A stretch of DNA of 64,000 nucleotides from Pilasporangium apinafurcum (GCA_001600495.1 BCKE01000033.1:88754-152753), one strand, 5' to 3'; positions 9,167-20,876 are shown, counted from the stretch's first letter. Program-made: numbers and translations. The notes: generated from the sequence alone by a model not told the origin.

Positions 9167-10069
9167 ATGCATCTCCAGCAAGAAGAGCTGGATCAGCTTG
9201 CCAAGCAACTCTTCCTTCCACTTGTGCTCTTGCTGGATTATGCCATGTTTCAGTACTTGGTCACCATTTACTACAAGCGACGATCGGAATTCCGGGTCCG
9301 GCAGCTCTTCCTCTGCTCGTTTTTGGGCTTTGCAACGCTTATCTCATTCGCCCGAGACAGCAAGACGACTACCCAGAACCTCAATGATGTCTCCGAGACG
9401 TGTGCATTGTTAACATTCCTCATTCAGATCACCATCATTGGCTGGGCTGTGCAGAAGAAAGTTAAAGTGAAATCCATCGTGATCTTAACTTATGTCGCGG
9501 AAGTTCTCATCTACATCGGCTGGATCAACATTACACTCAACTTCATCGAACTAGGCGGCGTGAAATTCAGCGATGAGTTTCACCTGTACAACAATATCTA
9601 CGAAGACGTGGTGATGATCTTCATCTGTTTCTTTCGATTCTACTATTTGTCCATCTCGAAAGGTTTTTTCGCAATGGTACACGAACGGAAACGTGAAATG
9701 ATAGCCTATTTCCTGATGGTCACTCACGAGTATCCTTGGATGGTGTTGGATAAAGCTACAGGCTTATCCTGGGAATATGAACAGGCGCTCTACCATCGCC
9801 TCACGATCGTCTCCTGTATCCTCATCAATGTAATGGCCAAGACGGGCATTACGTCTAACCGAACCAAGTCACGAAGAGGGTCAGCAAACACAGAAGAACA
9901 ACAATTCCAGATGATGCGGGCGAAGCGGGAATCCACCAGCAGAAAAGAACTTCAATACGGCAGAGTAGTGGCGGTAGAATCTTGGAAGCCACCACTTCCT
10001 GCTCCAACAGTGTCTTTAGTGGAAAATACGCAATCGTTAGTTGATGCCATAGTTGAAACAGAGATTTAG
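9167..10069 (+). CDS. Multi-TM membrane protein, family not recognised
   Basis: This single-exon gene encodes 300 residues. I see about six hydrophobic segments in residues 15-230: near LFLPLVLLLDYAMFQYL, VRQLFLCSFLGFATLISF, TFLIQITIIGWAV, VILTYVAEVLIYIGW, VVMIFICFFRFYYLSI and the Ile/Val-rich LTIVSCILINV. A cluster of charged residues (HERKRE) follows the fifth span. The C-terminal 70 residues are hydrophilic and basic, presumably cytosolic. There is no transporter or receptor signature I know. A decayed paralogue lies immediately upstream, so the family duplicates locally. It is likely an oomycete-restricted membrane protein; function is unknown. Confidence 0.7.
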   Translation: MHLQQEELDQLAKQLFLPLVLLLDYAMFQYLVTIYYKRRSEFRVRQLFLCSFLGFATLISFARDSKTTTQNLNDVSETCALLTFLIQITIIGWAVQKKVKVKSIVILTYVAEVLIYIGWINITLNFIELGGVKFSDEFHLYNNIYEDVVMIFICFFRFYYLSISKGFFAMVHERKREMIAYFLMVTHEYPWMVLDKATGLSWEYEQALYHRLTIVSCILINVMAKTGITSNRTKSRRGSANTEEQQFQMMRAKRESTSRKELQYGRVVAVESWKPPLPAPTVSLVENTQSLVDAIVETEI

Positions 10070-10202
10070 ACATAGAGACAATGCTAGACAACATCTAACT
10101 GTAATGCTCACATACACATATTGAATGGATCCATGAAAATCTACGTGTGTCTCTATCCGCACCGTAACCATTCTTACGTCTGTATTTGTTTGCTCAAAAA
10201 AC

Positions 10203-12629
10203 TTAGACAGTGTCAGGAAGTAAATACCGCTTGCCCACTTTCTTATTGTATGCAATGACCTCGGCGCGCACTTTACGCTTTGCCATGAGTTTGTGCCGCG
10301 AGCCAGCGAAAATGATGGCGTTCGGGTCTTCAGGGATCAAATCGGTAAACAAGCCGTACTTTTCACTCAACCGCCGAATCTTCTTCAGATGCTTTTCCTG
10401 GATTTGGACACCAACTGCATCAGCGTCTTCCAGTGTGTTCAATGCTCGGCGCAATTGTCGGAACCGCGCGTAATGGTCGATCAGCAGCCCGTATGTGACA
10501 CCATCAGCTTCAATTCCACCTTCTTCGTGCTTGCGTTTGACTGTATCCAACAACTGCTCAGCCGAAGCGGTGCGCTTAGCACGCACATACATGTGCATCA
10601 ACGCGCGATACGTGAACTTGTCTGGTTGGACGTCAAACTTCGAAAATGTTTCCTGTACAAACACTTCAGCAGATCGCAAACGCAGCGCATTCGCATATAC
10701 ATTGAGCATGGAGTTGAGCGTGATAATCGACGGCACCATGTTTTTCTCGACCGTCATCTCGTAGAACCACTGCTCGGCTCGGGCGATGTTTTGGGACTGA
10801 AACTTGCCGAAATCACGGAGATCCATCGGTTGCAATTCGAAATTGCCCGTCTCTTCGCCACTCAAGTACTCCAATCGGTCGTTTTCTTGCATTGCCATGA
10901 CCTCCTGCATCTCTTCTTCCGTCATTGCATCACCTTCAACGTCCTCGTCATCATCAGTGTCAATATCATCTTCCTCATTGTAAGCTTCTTCTTCCTCTTC
11001 TTCTTCTTCTTCAAACGCGGCGTCGTAGTTGAGATTTTCCAGCGAAGTGACTTCCTTTCCTGGTCTTGTCAGATCAATTTCCCGGCCATCATCATCGAAT
11101 TCTAACGGCCGTTGGTAAATCTCCTCTGGTTGCTTCGGTGGTGGTTTGTTCCGTGGCGCTTTGTCAACGATGCTTTTGATCTGCGCGCGCGCGTACACGT
11201 TAAAGACCGTATTATACGTAATATGGTCCATTGGGACCTGGTGTTTTATCATGTGTCTCAGAATTTGTTCGGCTTGAATGATGTCACCCTGCTTCGCACA
11301 TGCATGCAGCACCGTGTTGTATGTGTACAGATCTGGAATGTAATCGTACAATTCTTGCATTTCGTGGTAGAATTCAACAGCTTTATGTGCATAGTAGTGC
11401 GATTTTGCACACGCATTCATAAGTGTATTGAACGTGACTTGACTGGGTGTGAGTCCACTCTCCAACAAATCCTCGAGCAAGTTCAACGCGCGTTCGACGC
11501 GACCAATCTTGGCAAAGCCGTGGATTAAACAGGAGAACGCGACTACGTCAGGTTCTGTAATGTGCGATCGCATCAAGTGGAACGTTTCAAACGCCTTGTC
11601 GATGTCGTTCTCAGCAATCGCAGCATTGATCAAGATCGTAAACGACGCCTTATCGGGGACAAATCCAGCGACCTGCATTTTCTCAAGGATGTTGTACGCC
11701 CATTGAACCTTGTTGGCCTTGGCACAAACGTTCATCACGGCATTGTATGTAGGAACATCTGGAAAAATACCATGCTCCTTCATCCGCCCAAGTGTTCGAA
11801 CAGCCGCAGCAGCTTGCTTGGAATCCGCGAGTGAACAAATGTAGTACATGTAGGAATGAGCGTTTGGCGGAACGATATGCGGCACATTTTCCAGACTGGA
11901 TGCTACTTCAAGATCAGCACTTGCAGAAGTTGCTGGAAACGCTGAAGACGCACTTTCAGCCTTGAGCGGCTGTAGATTCTTCTCCATGCGTGTCAATAAG
12001 GCATTGGCTTCGGCATGTAGTCCTTTCATTGCGTACACACGCAACAGGAAATTGTAATCTTCGACAGCCAACTCTTTCGCTATCGTCTCATTCGTGGCTT
12101 GCTCTTCCTGGACTTGCGCCAACACTTCTTGGTCGCCTCTCGCGAGCGCATTTAGCTTCGCAAGCGCATCTTTTTCGTCAATGTCCATCAGCGTCGGCTC
12201 GGGTGTGTAAATGTAATCGCCTTCTGGGCCCAGATTGTCCAGATATGCAAACGCTTCGTCAAGCTCTTTATGGAGATCCTCATCCTGCTCCAATTCGTCC
12301 CAGAACCGTTCATTCCGTACATTATCTTTTTCCATGGATTTCAGGTGGCGCATACTTTCCAGATGTGTTTTATGCGGAGCCACATTGCTCTTGAGTTTAT
12401 TTTTCTTCTTCAGCGCCTTCTTCTTGTACGACGACGACGATTTCACCACAAACGCCGAATGGCCGCCTTTGCGTTTCTCTAACACGGGTGTGCTGGAGAT
12501 CGAGCGCATAGCCGTGGATAGCCAAGGCAGCATTACATTGTTGTGATTGTGGAGATGCAGCGCTGTATTGGTTGGCCGCTGCAGATGGCGCAGCATGTGA
12601 CGTTTCCACGCGATTTGCAGCATTCTCAA
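10203..12629 (-). CDS. Pentatricopeptide repeat (PPR) protein
   Basis: This single-exon gene encodes 808 residues. PPR repeats of the P class run from about residue 195 to 460 and again from about 650 to 740. Typical units are TYNAVMNVCAKANKVQWAY, SFTILINAAIAENDIDKAF and TYNTVLHACAKQGDIIQAE. The N-terminus (MRMLQIAWKRHMLRHLQ) is basic and amphipathic and fits a mitochondrial presequence. A long acidic insertion (about 510-575, runs of Glu and Asp) separates the two repeat blocks. P-class PPR proteins bind organellar RNA to stabilise it or help its processing and translation. The C-terminal basic tail has no SMR or DYW domain. The gene is divergent from TBCE with 336 bases between the starts. 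Confidence 0.9.
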   Translation of the reverse strand: MRMLQIAWKRHMLRHLQRPTNTALHLHNHNNVMLPWLSTAMRSISSTPVLEKRKGGHSAFVVKSSSSYKKKALKKKNKLKSNVAPHKTHLESMRHLKSMEKDNVRNERFWDELEQDEDLHKELDEAFAYLDNLGPEGDYIYTPEPTLMDIDEKDALAKLNALARGDQEVLAQVQEEQATNETIAKELAVEDYNFLLRVYAMKGLHAEANALLTRMEKNLQPLKAESASSAFPATSASADLEVASSLENVPHIVPPNAHSYMYYICSLADSKQAAAAVRTLGRMKEHGIFPDVPTYNAVMNVCAKANKVQWAYNILEKMQVAGFVPDKASFTILINAAIAENDIDKAFETFHLMRSHITEPDVVAFSCLIHGFAKIGRVERALNLLEDLLESGLTPSQVTFNTLMNACAKSHYYAHKAVEFYHEMQELYDYIPDLYTYNTVLHACAKQGDIIQAEQILRHMIKHQVPMDHITYNTVFNVYARAQIKSIVDKAPRNKPPPKQPEEIYQRPLEFDDDGREIDLTRPGKEVTSLENLNYDAAFEEEEEEEEEAYNEEDDIDTDDDEDVEGDAMTEEEMQEVMAMQENDRLEYLSGEETGNFELQPMDLRDFGKFQSQNIARAEQWFYEMTVEKNMVPSIITLNSMLNVYANALRLRSAEVFVQETFSKFDVQPDKFTYRALMHMYVRAKRTASAEQLLDTVKRKHEEGGIEADGVTYGLLIDHYARFRQLRRALNTLEDADAVGVQIQEKHLKKIRRLSEKYGLFTDLIPEDPNAIIFAGSRHKLMAKRKVRAEVIAYNKKVGKRYLLPDTV

Positions 12630-12965
12630 TATGTCTGGTACCTTTGATGCTACAGATGAATGGAGCTCTTGGTTGGAGTGATTGGCGAAGTGATTGGTTC
12701 AAAAGAAGGCCAATTGTGTTCTAGAAAGTGTTATATAATCATTTAAAGTATCATAAAAAGGTATAATATTGACTCCAGAAGCAATTTACAGTTGGTTTTT
12801 TTGAGTTTGGTATACAGAATAAGTACCTTATTTTGTCAAATAGAATTCTTTTACCGAATTTGGCAATTAGGATCTGGTACTACCATTTTTTGTGAAAATG
12901 TCGCTAGATGAAGGTAGTGAGCCAACTTGAGCAATTCCAAGTGCAATAAACACAAGAAGGAAAAA
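12630..12965. promoter_or_regulatory. Bidirectional promoter region with CCAAT boxes
   Basis: A 336-base gap separates the divergent starts of the PPR gene and TBCE. Two close ATTGG pentamers (CCAAT on the minus strand) lie at about 12680-12700, within 75 bases of the PPR start, next to further CCAAT-like copies. A shared regulatory region is an inference from layout. Confidence 0.35.
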
Positions 12966-14986
12966 ATGGATACGAGTGAGCTGCTGAGTGTGGGCGATCG
13001 CGTGGACGATGGCGCGGGCCACCGAGGTACAATCCGCTACGTCGGTCCAGTAGCAACATCTAAAGACGCTACTACACTCTACTACGGTGTGTTTGTCTGC
13101 GTTGAGATCCTTATTCATTCGATTTGTTAGAATTTTAGTCTCACAATAATGATACAGGAATTGAGTGGGACACATGGGGTCGAGGTTTAAATGACGGCAG
13201 TGTTGTGCTTCCCACTGGAGAACGAGTGGTCTATTTCGATGGACCAGCAGGTAGAAAAAAGAAAACTTCAACCAGCTCACCTTCCAGCGCTGATGACACA
13301 GTGGAGTTTAAGTGTTCGTTCGTCAAAGTCGCGAAGTTCCAGCCATCAACAATTCGCTCTTCGCTGCTTGAACGATTACAGGAGCGTTATGTAGCTCCTC
13401 AACAAGCACCAGCACCATCAATTCCAAGCGCTGAGGACGTGGTGGTGACAGGCGAGGTAGGCACGACACTTGGCAGCCAGAAACCGATCGAACTGGTAGG
13501 TGTGGAAAAGCTGAAAACGCAGCAAACGCTGCATACGATTGAGAAAATCTCGCTCTCACAGTGCCAGATTGCCATACTGGGAAGTGAGGTGCCTGGCGAA
13601 CTCAATCACTTGACGCCAAACATTACGGAACTCAATTTGTCATTCAATCTTTTCCGTTCGTGGACGCAAATTTTCCAGATTGCTCGAGAACTGCCTGCAC
13701 TCGAGACGCTCATTCTCAGCGGTAATCGACTGGAGTATGAAGCGCTTGCGGACATCGAGAGCGATCAGCTTGTGTTCCCTCAAGTAAAAGTATTAGTACT
13801 AAACCAAACGATGATCACATGGAAAGAGTTAGTAGTCGTGCTGGGTCGCCACTTCCCGGGACTCACAGAGCTCTACGTTGCGGACAATGAGTACACCGAC
13901 CAAGACATCCAGAAGCTCGTGGACATGCGGGATAATAATGGAAATAATCGCTGGATGGAATCTTTATTATCGCTGGACATGAGTCAGAATTATCTCCAGA
14001 GCTGGGCAGTCATTCAACAAACAATAGGTACGAGCTTCGCGAATCTCAAGCAGTTGGTACTGAACGACAATCAAATCACGACGTTGATGTCGCCTGGACA
14101 GTTTGTTCAGGTGTTTCAGCAGCTGAAATCATTGTCTATCAATGATAATCGTATTGATTCATGGACATCCATTGATGCTTTGAACCAGTACCCACAGTTA
14201 GATACTCTTCGCTTCATGCGGAACCCACTGACAGCACATATGGGCGCGGGTGAAGCTCGGATGATCATCATCGCACGAACAGAATATCTTACCGTGTTCA
14301 ATGCCAGTGGGATTCGTGAGAAAGAGCGACGCGACGCAGAACAAATGTATCTGAAGCGGATTCTACACGAACTGGCAGTGGTAGGTGATGGGGAAGAGAA
14401 CAGAAATTCTGTGTTGGTGGTGCATCCTCGCTTCCAACAGCTCCGACAGCTTTACCCTGAAATCACTGTCAATAGTGGCGCGGGAAGCGGCGGTGGAGCG
14501 GCTGGTGGACCAGCGACGCTCGCGTCCAGCTTGATTCAGATCAAGATCGTGCCAATGTCGATGGAAGCAACAACATTTGATCCACTGGTCAAGAAGATTC
14601 CGGAGAAGATGAAGATTGCACAACTGAAGCTGCTTGTGGAGAAGAAATACGGCATCCCAGCGCCAGCACAGCTACTATCTTTCCGCGCGGATGCAAGGGT
14701 TAGTGCACAAAACCGAAGCGCGTTTGGAACGAAACGCAGAACAGAAAAGGAGGCACTGATTTTATTTCTCTTCTGATTATATGTTTTGATAGAGCATACC
14801 ACTACCTTTGGACGATGACAGCTGCGAAATTGGGTACTATGGCCTGCAGGTAAGCGATACAGAAAAGAAAGAAAGAAGAGCATCCAGAAAAGTGAGTATT
14901 GTTGATAGCCGTGAGGTTTTGCTGACAGCAATGTCCCTCTTGCATTGCATAGGATGGTGCGGAGGTGCTGGTAAACGATGCGTAAT
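12966..14986 (+). CDS. TBCE: Tubulin-folding cofactor E
   Basis: Four exons: 12966-13086, 13158-14698, 14793-14849 and 14954-14986. All phases match and give 583 residues. The N-terminal CAP-Gly domain spans exons 1-2 (GDRVDDGAGHRGTIRYVG, then YYGIEWD and GLNDGSV). Leucine-rich repeats occupy about 140-400 (for example ELNLSFNLFRSW, ETLILSGNRL, SLSINDNRIDSW). The C-terminal ubiquitin-like domain begins near IKIVPMS, runs through KIAQLKLLVEKKYGIP and ends after the small exons 3-4 (LDDDSCEIGYYGLQ, DGAEVLV). TBCE binds alpha-tubulin and, with cofactors A-D, assembles and disassembles tubulin heterodimers in the cytosol. The exon 1 donor is GTGTGT and the tiny last exon codes for ten residues. 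The domain order is exactly that of the family. Confidence 0.92.
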
Positions 14987-16778
14987 GATGGCTGATGGGG
15001 GAAGGTTGTTGAAGGTGGGAGCCTCCTGTGGTGGTAATGGTGAAGATTGTGGGTGTATACTTGTGGAGGGATTAACATCGCGTGGGATACCTTCTATCGC
15101 GTTGAGCCTCTCCATTGCTGTGCAATCTTTTGGTGCAGAAGTTGTGGGCGTTTGGATGAATGCAATGGGTTCTCTTTCCCATCCTGTGAGTGAGAAAAAC
15201 ATGAGAGTGGTAATCTTGAGCGACGTTGTCAATTGATTTGTGCGTAGGATGTGCTCTACATACAGCAAATACCTCACTTCGTCTTCACGTTCAGTTTGAT
15301 TGTTTTTCTAATTTGCTATGCCACTCTCGTATCTTTTTCCTGTCAGGACGTTCCAGATGAAGCGCAAGCATCAAAATAGCATCTACTAAAATCATCTCTT
15401 GATTAGTACAGCACCGATGGGCAGCAAGCACACACCAAAACATCAATCTCAGTAAAGTATAGATTTTCCAGTATACTGATAGGTACAGAATCGTTTTGTA
15501 CTAATCAACCGAACTACATTAGCTGTATCCGCAATAAGTATGAACGACACCCTCGTCTTCACATGTAATGGAACAATACTTTACCAGTAAAAGCCCATAA
15601 TGTGGTCTCCTTTGTTTTAGTTTCTGAATGTGGCTACTAATTATGCCTGGACGAATTCTGCCATAATTTCTGTCTGAGAATAACTGCACGGTGCGACAGC
15701 CGATCTTGAGGAGCTGCTCTCAGTCACAACATCTCAGTGCAGAAAGTGGAACGACTGAACTTGCAACACATCTCATTCGTCCCACTTGGTGGGATGGACA
15801 GGCTGTCCGACTCACCGTCTTCCCATTTCTCCATCTCCATCTTCTGGGAAGAAAATGGATCGCTTCCTTGCTCAGTTTCTTAGCAGAGTTTCAAAACTGT
15901 GGAGATAAAGCTGAGCAGAGCCACAGGTTGGAGATCTGATCCGTCGACGAACAGAATAGTCAGACTTAGAGGCTTCTCTTAATAATTCATACAGAAAATT
16001 TGATTGCAAATGTTAGTCAATTGGAGTTAATAGCACCAAGAATGTTACAGCATTTATTCGGTGGTCCAAATGGAGGATTATATTAATTCTTCGTGTTTAC
16101 CAGGGCTTTCAAGATTAAAAATAATTGTACATCTAAAGTGCAACGAGTCAGCGACTTTTTTCCCCCAAACTTTTCCTTTTTCTCCTCTACGTATCGTAAA
16201 TTGGAACCTTCACGTCTTCACAAAGCAAACCTGATTCTAATATGCAAACGAACCACAAGTCTGTTCGTTTTCTTGCTCCAACAAATTACAACGCCTTGAT
16301 CACGAGTGGGAGACTCTCCATCTGCATAATCTCAGATAATCGACAGAAAGTGACATCAACAGTTGCACTGTGAACCTAAAAAGCTGTCTAATCCAATAGC
16401 TGGCTGAGCAATCAGGTCCAAACAGACAGAAAACGAGCGGCTGACGCACGAGAACGCACACCTCAACAAAAAAGGAAAAGCCAATACCTGGGCTTCTGTC
16501 TTTCCCGTCACCAATTAAAGAATTTAATCACCCCAGCCCCAGACACAGACAGGATAGTACTCAGATGAGTCGGTTCTTTGTTTTTGAGAATGCCCATCTT
16601 CTTGCCGTTCATGCAGGATGGGTTCTTGTCTTTTGTTCGTTTACAACATCTGAGTAGGGAGAGTTACAAACCTCCGGGGTACTCTCTTACATACAGATAA
16701 AAGGGTGGGAGCGCGAGTCTATCCAACCAAACCATAGTCCTGCCCACTCCGACAAGAAAAAAGAGTACCGTTTTGCCT
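14987..16778. other. 1.8 kb intergenic region, no gene recognised
   Basis: Both strands lack a convincing ORF. A 12-base inverted repeat TTGATTAGTACA / TGTACTAATCAA lies at about 15400 and 15496, around a small palindrome. That could be chance or a trace of a small element. The right end leads into the promoter of the first folate/biopterin transporter gene. Confidence 0.4.
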
Positions 16779-16795
16779 TCTCACTTTCCAATTCC
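16779..16795 (+). promoter_or_regulatory. Oomycete Inr/FPR-like core promoter
   Basis: TCTCACTTTCCAATTCC lies 75-90 bases before the ATG at 16870. It fits the known oomycete initiator plus flanking promoter region (consensus about GCTCATTYnnCAWTTT). This supports the ATG at 16870 as the start rather than the upstream ATA-containing open frame. Confidence 0.5.
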
Positions 16796-16869
16796 CTCGC
16801 TTCGAGTTACAAGTAAATCCAAGAGCGACTCAATCGCGTGTGATATCAAGAGAAGTTATCGAAAGCAAC

Positions 16870-18546
16870 ATGGTCGACAACGTAGCGAAAATGGATCTTG
16901 TCGAGCGTGTCTCGTATATTTCGTCTGCAACCAAAGCCAAGGACGGCTACACCGACCTCGCCACGCCCGCGGGTGAGATTGAAGGTGGTGCACTGCGTGC
17001 TGGTGGTCGCCCCAACATCTGGGGCCGAGATTATATCGGAATCCTTGTACAATATGCCGCTGTCGGTATGATTTATGGTACGCTGCCTGCCACCGTCTAT
17101 CCGTTCCTACTCAACTATTTGCAAATGGAAGGCACGCAGGCCGTCTCGGCGCGTGTACTGCTCAATCTGCCATGGTCTTTCAAGGTCTTTTACGGTATTG
17201 CCTCGGATTGTATTCCGATTTTCGGATACCGTCGTCGTCCGTTCATGATTATTGGTTGGTCAGTTTGCTTCATTATGCTACTCATCATGGCCTGCATGAA
17301 GGTCGGCGAACCATACTTCCCAAACCCTGAATACGCTAAAATGGATCCAGAAACTTTCGATGATAAACTGATTGCGTCGTTCAATCACGACGCGCCTGAC
17401 CAGGGCAGCAAGTTCATTATCCTCATGATGCTCGCTGCTGTGGGTTACGTCGGTGCCGATGTCGCCGCTGATGGAGTCGTCGTTGAGCTGGCTCAACGTG
17501 AACCAATGGAAGTGCGCGGCACCACACAAACAACCATATACTTTGTGCGCACGGTGTTTATAACCATCTCCAGCATCTTGGTCGGTTTCGCTTTCAACGG
17601 TGAAGACTACGGTGGTGATTTCGATTTCTCGCTCAGTTTCCCGCAATTGATGCTCATCTTGGCGATCTTTTGTCTACCAGTCATCCCACTCACGTGGTTC
17701 TTTATCCTTGAAGAGAAGCACCCTGGTGTTGTGTTCAAGGACTACATTGCTGAATTCTGGAGGCTGCTACAATTGCGTCCAATGTACCAAGTCATTGCGT
17801 ACAAATTTTTCTCCGGTATCTTTGAAAATTTTACCGTCACGTGTGCCGACCCGATGCAGTCGACCTGGGCCGAGGCAACGCCATTAAACGATCGTGTCAT
17901 GTCCATTATCGGCTATGGTATTTTTGCGGCGACGCTCTTTTACGTGGGTAAATACGGTCTGCACTGGAACTGGCGGTGGATGCACGCGATCACGGTCGTG
18001 ATTGTCACAGTTATGGATTCGATTGTGACGCTGCTCACCACGTGGGACGTTGTACGTAACCAGTGGTTCTGGCTCGGCGTGCCTGTGGTAGAGAACTTGC
18101 CCTCGGGTATTGGTTTCATCATCGCCACGTACGTCGTTGTCGAATTGGCCGGTGAAGGGAATGAAGGCGCTGTTTACGGTCTCTTGACCACGGTCTCGAA
18201 TCTATCGCAACCATTTGCTAGCACACTGACAAAGAACGTCGATGCTGGGTTTGACGTCACTAACAAGGACATTGCCACGGACTCAAACCATGTGCGCTGG
18301 GAAGTGACGTACGTGTTGCTCATCCGTTACGGCCTCAACTTGACCGGTTTGCTCTTCTTGCCATTGTTGCCCAAGCAAAAGGCAGAAACCCAGGAGCTGA
18401 AGAGAAATGGTGGCTCCAGCAAGATCTTGGGTATGGCCACAGTAGGGTACTGCATCTTTGCACTCTGCTGGTCGCTTATGGTCAACATCATGTCGATCTA
18501 CCCGTCGACGAGTTGCCTCAAAATTGTTGGTGGCAAGGGCTGTTAA
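16870..18546 (+). CDS. Folate/biopterin transporter family protein (FBT-1)
   Basis: Single exon, 558 residues, about twelve membrane spans. It belongs to the folate-biopterin transporter family (BT1, within the major facilitator superfamily), which is expanded in oomycetes. Visible hallmarks are GGALRAGGRPNIWGRDYIG before the first span, LPWSFKVFYGIASDCIPIFG with GYRRRPFMIIGW, the segment YVGADVAADGVVVELAQRE, and DYGGDFDFSLSFPQLML. The C-terminus ends with a conserved Ser-Thr-x-Cys-Leu and final Gly-Cys. Substrate (folates, pterins or something else) cannot be read from the sequence; some members elsewhere move other metabolites. It is very similar to the genes at 23459 and 60850. A MITE-like element lies 200 bases downstream. 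Confidence 0.88.
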   Translation: MVDNVAKMDLVERVSYISSATKAKDGYTDLATPAGEIEGGALRAGGRPNIWGRDYIGILVQYAAVGMIYGTLPATVYPFLLNYLQMEGTQAVSARVLLNLPWSFKVFYGIASDCIPIFGYRRRPFMIIGWSVCFIMLLIMACMKVGEPYFPNPEYAKMDPETFDDKLIASFNHDAPDQGSKFIILMMLAAVGYVGADVAADGVVVELAQREPMEVRGTTQTTIYFVRTVFITISSILVGFAFNGEDYGGDFDFSLSFPQLMLILAIFCLPVIPLTWFFILEEKHPGVVFKDYIAEFWRLLQLRPMYQVIAYKFFSGIFENFTVTCADPMQSTWAEATPLNDRVMSIIGYGIFAATLFYVGKYGLHWNWRWMHAITVVIVTVMDSIVTLLTTWDVVRNQWFWLGVPVVENLPSGIGFIIATYVVVELAGEGNEGAVYGLLTTVSNLSQPFASTLTKNVDAGFDVTNKDIATDSNHVRWEVTYVLLIRYGLNLTGLLFLPLLPKQKAETQELKRNGGSSKILGMATVGYCIFALCWSLMVNIMSIYPSTSCLKIVGGKGC

Positions 18547-18752
18547 GTATCCAATGAATGCCGTCTAAGATTTACGGACTATGAAGAAGAGAAGATTGGC
18601 ATGTAGCCAAACTGTTTCTAGATCGTGTGTGTAATTGTGAATGAAAATACTTTGTGCTTTTTTTCGCTTTTTGTGATTTGGCTGGTTTTTCTTGTCAAAT
18701 AACAAGTTTGCTATTTTTATATTTCAATTTGACAATTGAAATATTATATATT
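18547..18752. other. 3' flank of FBT-1
   Basis: AT-rich 3' UTR-like DNA up to the inverted-repeat element. Nothing else is seen. Confidence 0.4.
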
Positions 18753-19177
18753 GGAAATTGATAGGTGTACCTCACTTTTTTGTTATATGTACCTCATTCA
18801 TACATTTACAGTGGTGCGAGAAGCTATAGACACCCATGCGACGGAGATACTATCAATGTGATTGATTGAATAACAGAGTTTCAACATATCTCTTGGTATA
18901 TACTTTAAAGACCTATCCAATCTTTCTCTGATAAACATGACAAAATACAAAACTGAGCATATATATCGCTCTTAACTGTCTTGATTAGCGCAGCATCGCC
19001 TTCTTAACAGGCTTATTGGATGTGATATTCTGCAGGTTTCTTTTTGTAAAGACGAAGGCTGCTTAGTTTCGGCACACGATGAGAAATAGTGAAAACGAGG
19101 GCAAAATATATTGTTTCAGAGGTATATGTATGGATGAGATACATATAGCAAAAAAGTGAGGTACACCTATCAATTTC
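18753..19177. mobile_element. MITE-like element with ~52-base terminal inverted repeats
   Basis: The left end, beginning GAAATTGATAGGTGTACCTC at 18753 and running to about 18804, is repeated in reverse complement at about 19125-19177 with only about four mismatches. The 425-base interior is AT-rich and has no coding frame. Perfect-length inverted ends around a non-coding centre are typical of a non-autonomous DNA transposon (MITE). Flanks are AT-rich, so a short TA-type target duplication is possible but cannot be proven. The superfamily is undetermined. Confidence 0.7.
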
Positions 19178-20876
19178 TAAAAATAATTGATAGAACATAT
19201 CGTTATCCTATCAGTTACAATATTGTGATACTGCATCACTAATTGCCAACATATGCTAAATATGGTAAAAATTCCAAAAAGATCATATGAGCTACCATTT
19301 GGGAACTCGAAGACAATCTTTGTTTGTTGACTTTGAATTTCTTCCAAACAATCAAAGCGTAGGTCGTTCTCCACACTAGCGAGCTAGTGCGATTGTAATA
19401 CCACGAGGAAAATCATAGTGTATAGAAATCATATTGCTTAAATAACGGACTCGTGAGCGGTATATCAACCTATTATCCAATTAACATCCACTTCTTCGCA
19501 TATGTTGAATTTGAGAAATATCGGCAAAGGGTGCACATGGATCGCGCCGGATTTGCTGTCATGCTACATTTCTTCATCTTTCTTCTTGAAGTTTTCAATG
19601 GCTAACGTCAATGGATTCTTCAATGAGAAAGAGACGCAATATTCAGCTGTCGCTTAATTAGTCGTGACGTTTTGTGACAGGAGTTTATATACTTGATTCC
19701 TGCGGCGTCTATTGCGAGATCACAATCCATCAGGCACTGGTTTCTTATTTCAGCGGCTGTGACATTTGCCTTCTGTTCCCACAATGATTGGATATAATAT
19801 TGCTCGAGTATGCGAAATACTCTCAACTGTGTAGTTCATGTGTAAAACCAGTCATAAATAACCGACAGACGAACCGACAAACCCCATGGCGCTTCCTAAA
19901 AATGCCGCCTACAACAAGGAAAAAAAGATGCAGGTGCCTACCTCTATAGCTGATTGTTTATGGAACAGATCAGCCGGGGATCGATGGCTGATAGAGATGC
20001 GGAGCCACAAAGAAGAAAGAAAAACACAGACTTTCCACGCACTTGAAAGTTGATTCAGCGATCACTGACATTCACCAGATGAAAGGATATGGTAGTTAAT
20101 AGGTTAATGGGTGTACTGTTCTGATGCAGATTTAACTAGTACGTCATGGAGATGCTGTCATGTTTGTCAACGAGGTACTTTACAACACTTGTTCTGTCTT
20201 TAGTAAACTTTATGGACCTTTACTTCTTTGATCTCGACCTTCGAAGTGAATGACGACGCTTCTTCTGCTTGGAGAATAGGCGGCTGCTTGGGGAAATTGC
20301 AACATTTATGCATTTCTGAAGTTGCAAAGACAAGGGAGCCCCTTGCGTTTCTCTGATCATCCTCTCGTGATAGCACATAGCCCCTGCACTTCAACTTGAT
20401 TTATCATGCATCTACACGTGCTGATACATTAGTTACAGAGGTTTTCGTAGCACATGGATCCACAAAAACAAGCGCTAACACACGATTCTGAGGCTACGAA
20501 AGGGTTTTGCTCTTCAAAGACGTTGCAATGCGTTTCCGTACAGATCGAAAATCATTCCTCTTCGTTCAGATCCTTCCTTTCTGCTGAACTATCGTACGTG
20601 CGACAGCCGAGTGAAATGGATAGATCAGTTTCCCCCCAAATTCAACTGCAACCTTGTACTTGGAATTTGTATGGACGCAATCTCAGATTGATGACCAGCA
20701 ATACCCTGCGAGCCTTGAGGGCTTTTGTTACTTGTAAACAAACCGTCTCTAACCAGAAAACAGTGGTGATGGGTGTTAGACTTTGCAGCCGGTCACTTAT
20801 CGACCGATCCACCTCTATCTCTTGTTGACCAATACCTCTCGATTTACCAACTGTGACATCGACATCATTGTTGTGT
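19178..20876. other. 1.7 kb intergenic region
   Basis: No gene recognised. A 124-codon open frame at 20454-20828 has no known motif and is interrupted by the promoter zone of the next gene. It is treated as chance. Confidence 0.4.

Noticed and set aside
10293-11105. Antisense frame (270 codons) opposite the PPR gene
   Set aside because: Repetitive hydrophobic and basic stretches come from the acidic and PPR codons of the real gene. No family match.
15400-15510. Short inverted repeat TTGATTAGTACA / TGTACTAATCAA
   Set aside because: Only 12 bases with a GT-containing palindrome between; too short to name an element or terminator.
20454-20828. 124-codon frame before the sugar porter
   Set aside because: No motif, ends directly before the promoter zone of the next gene.
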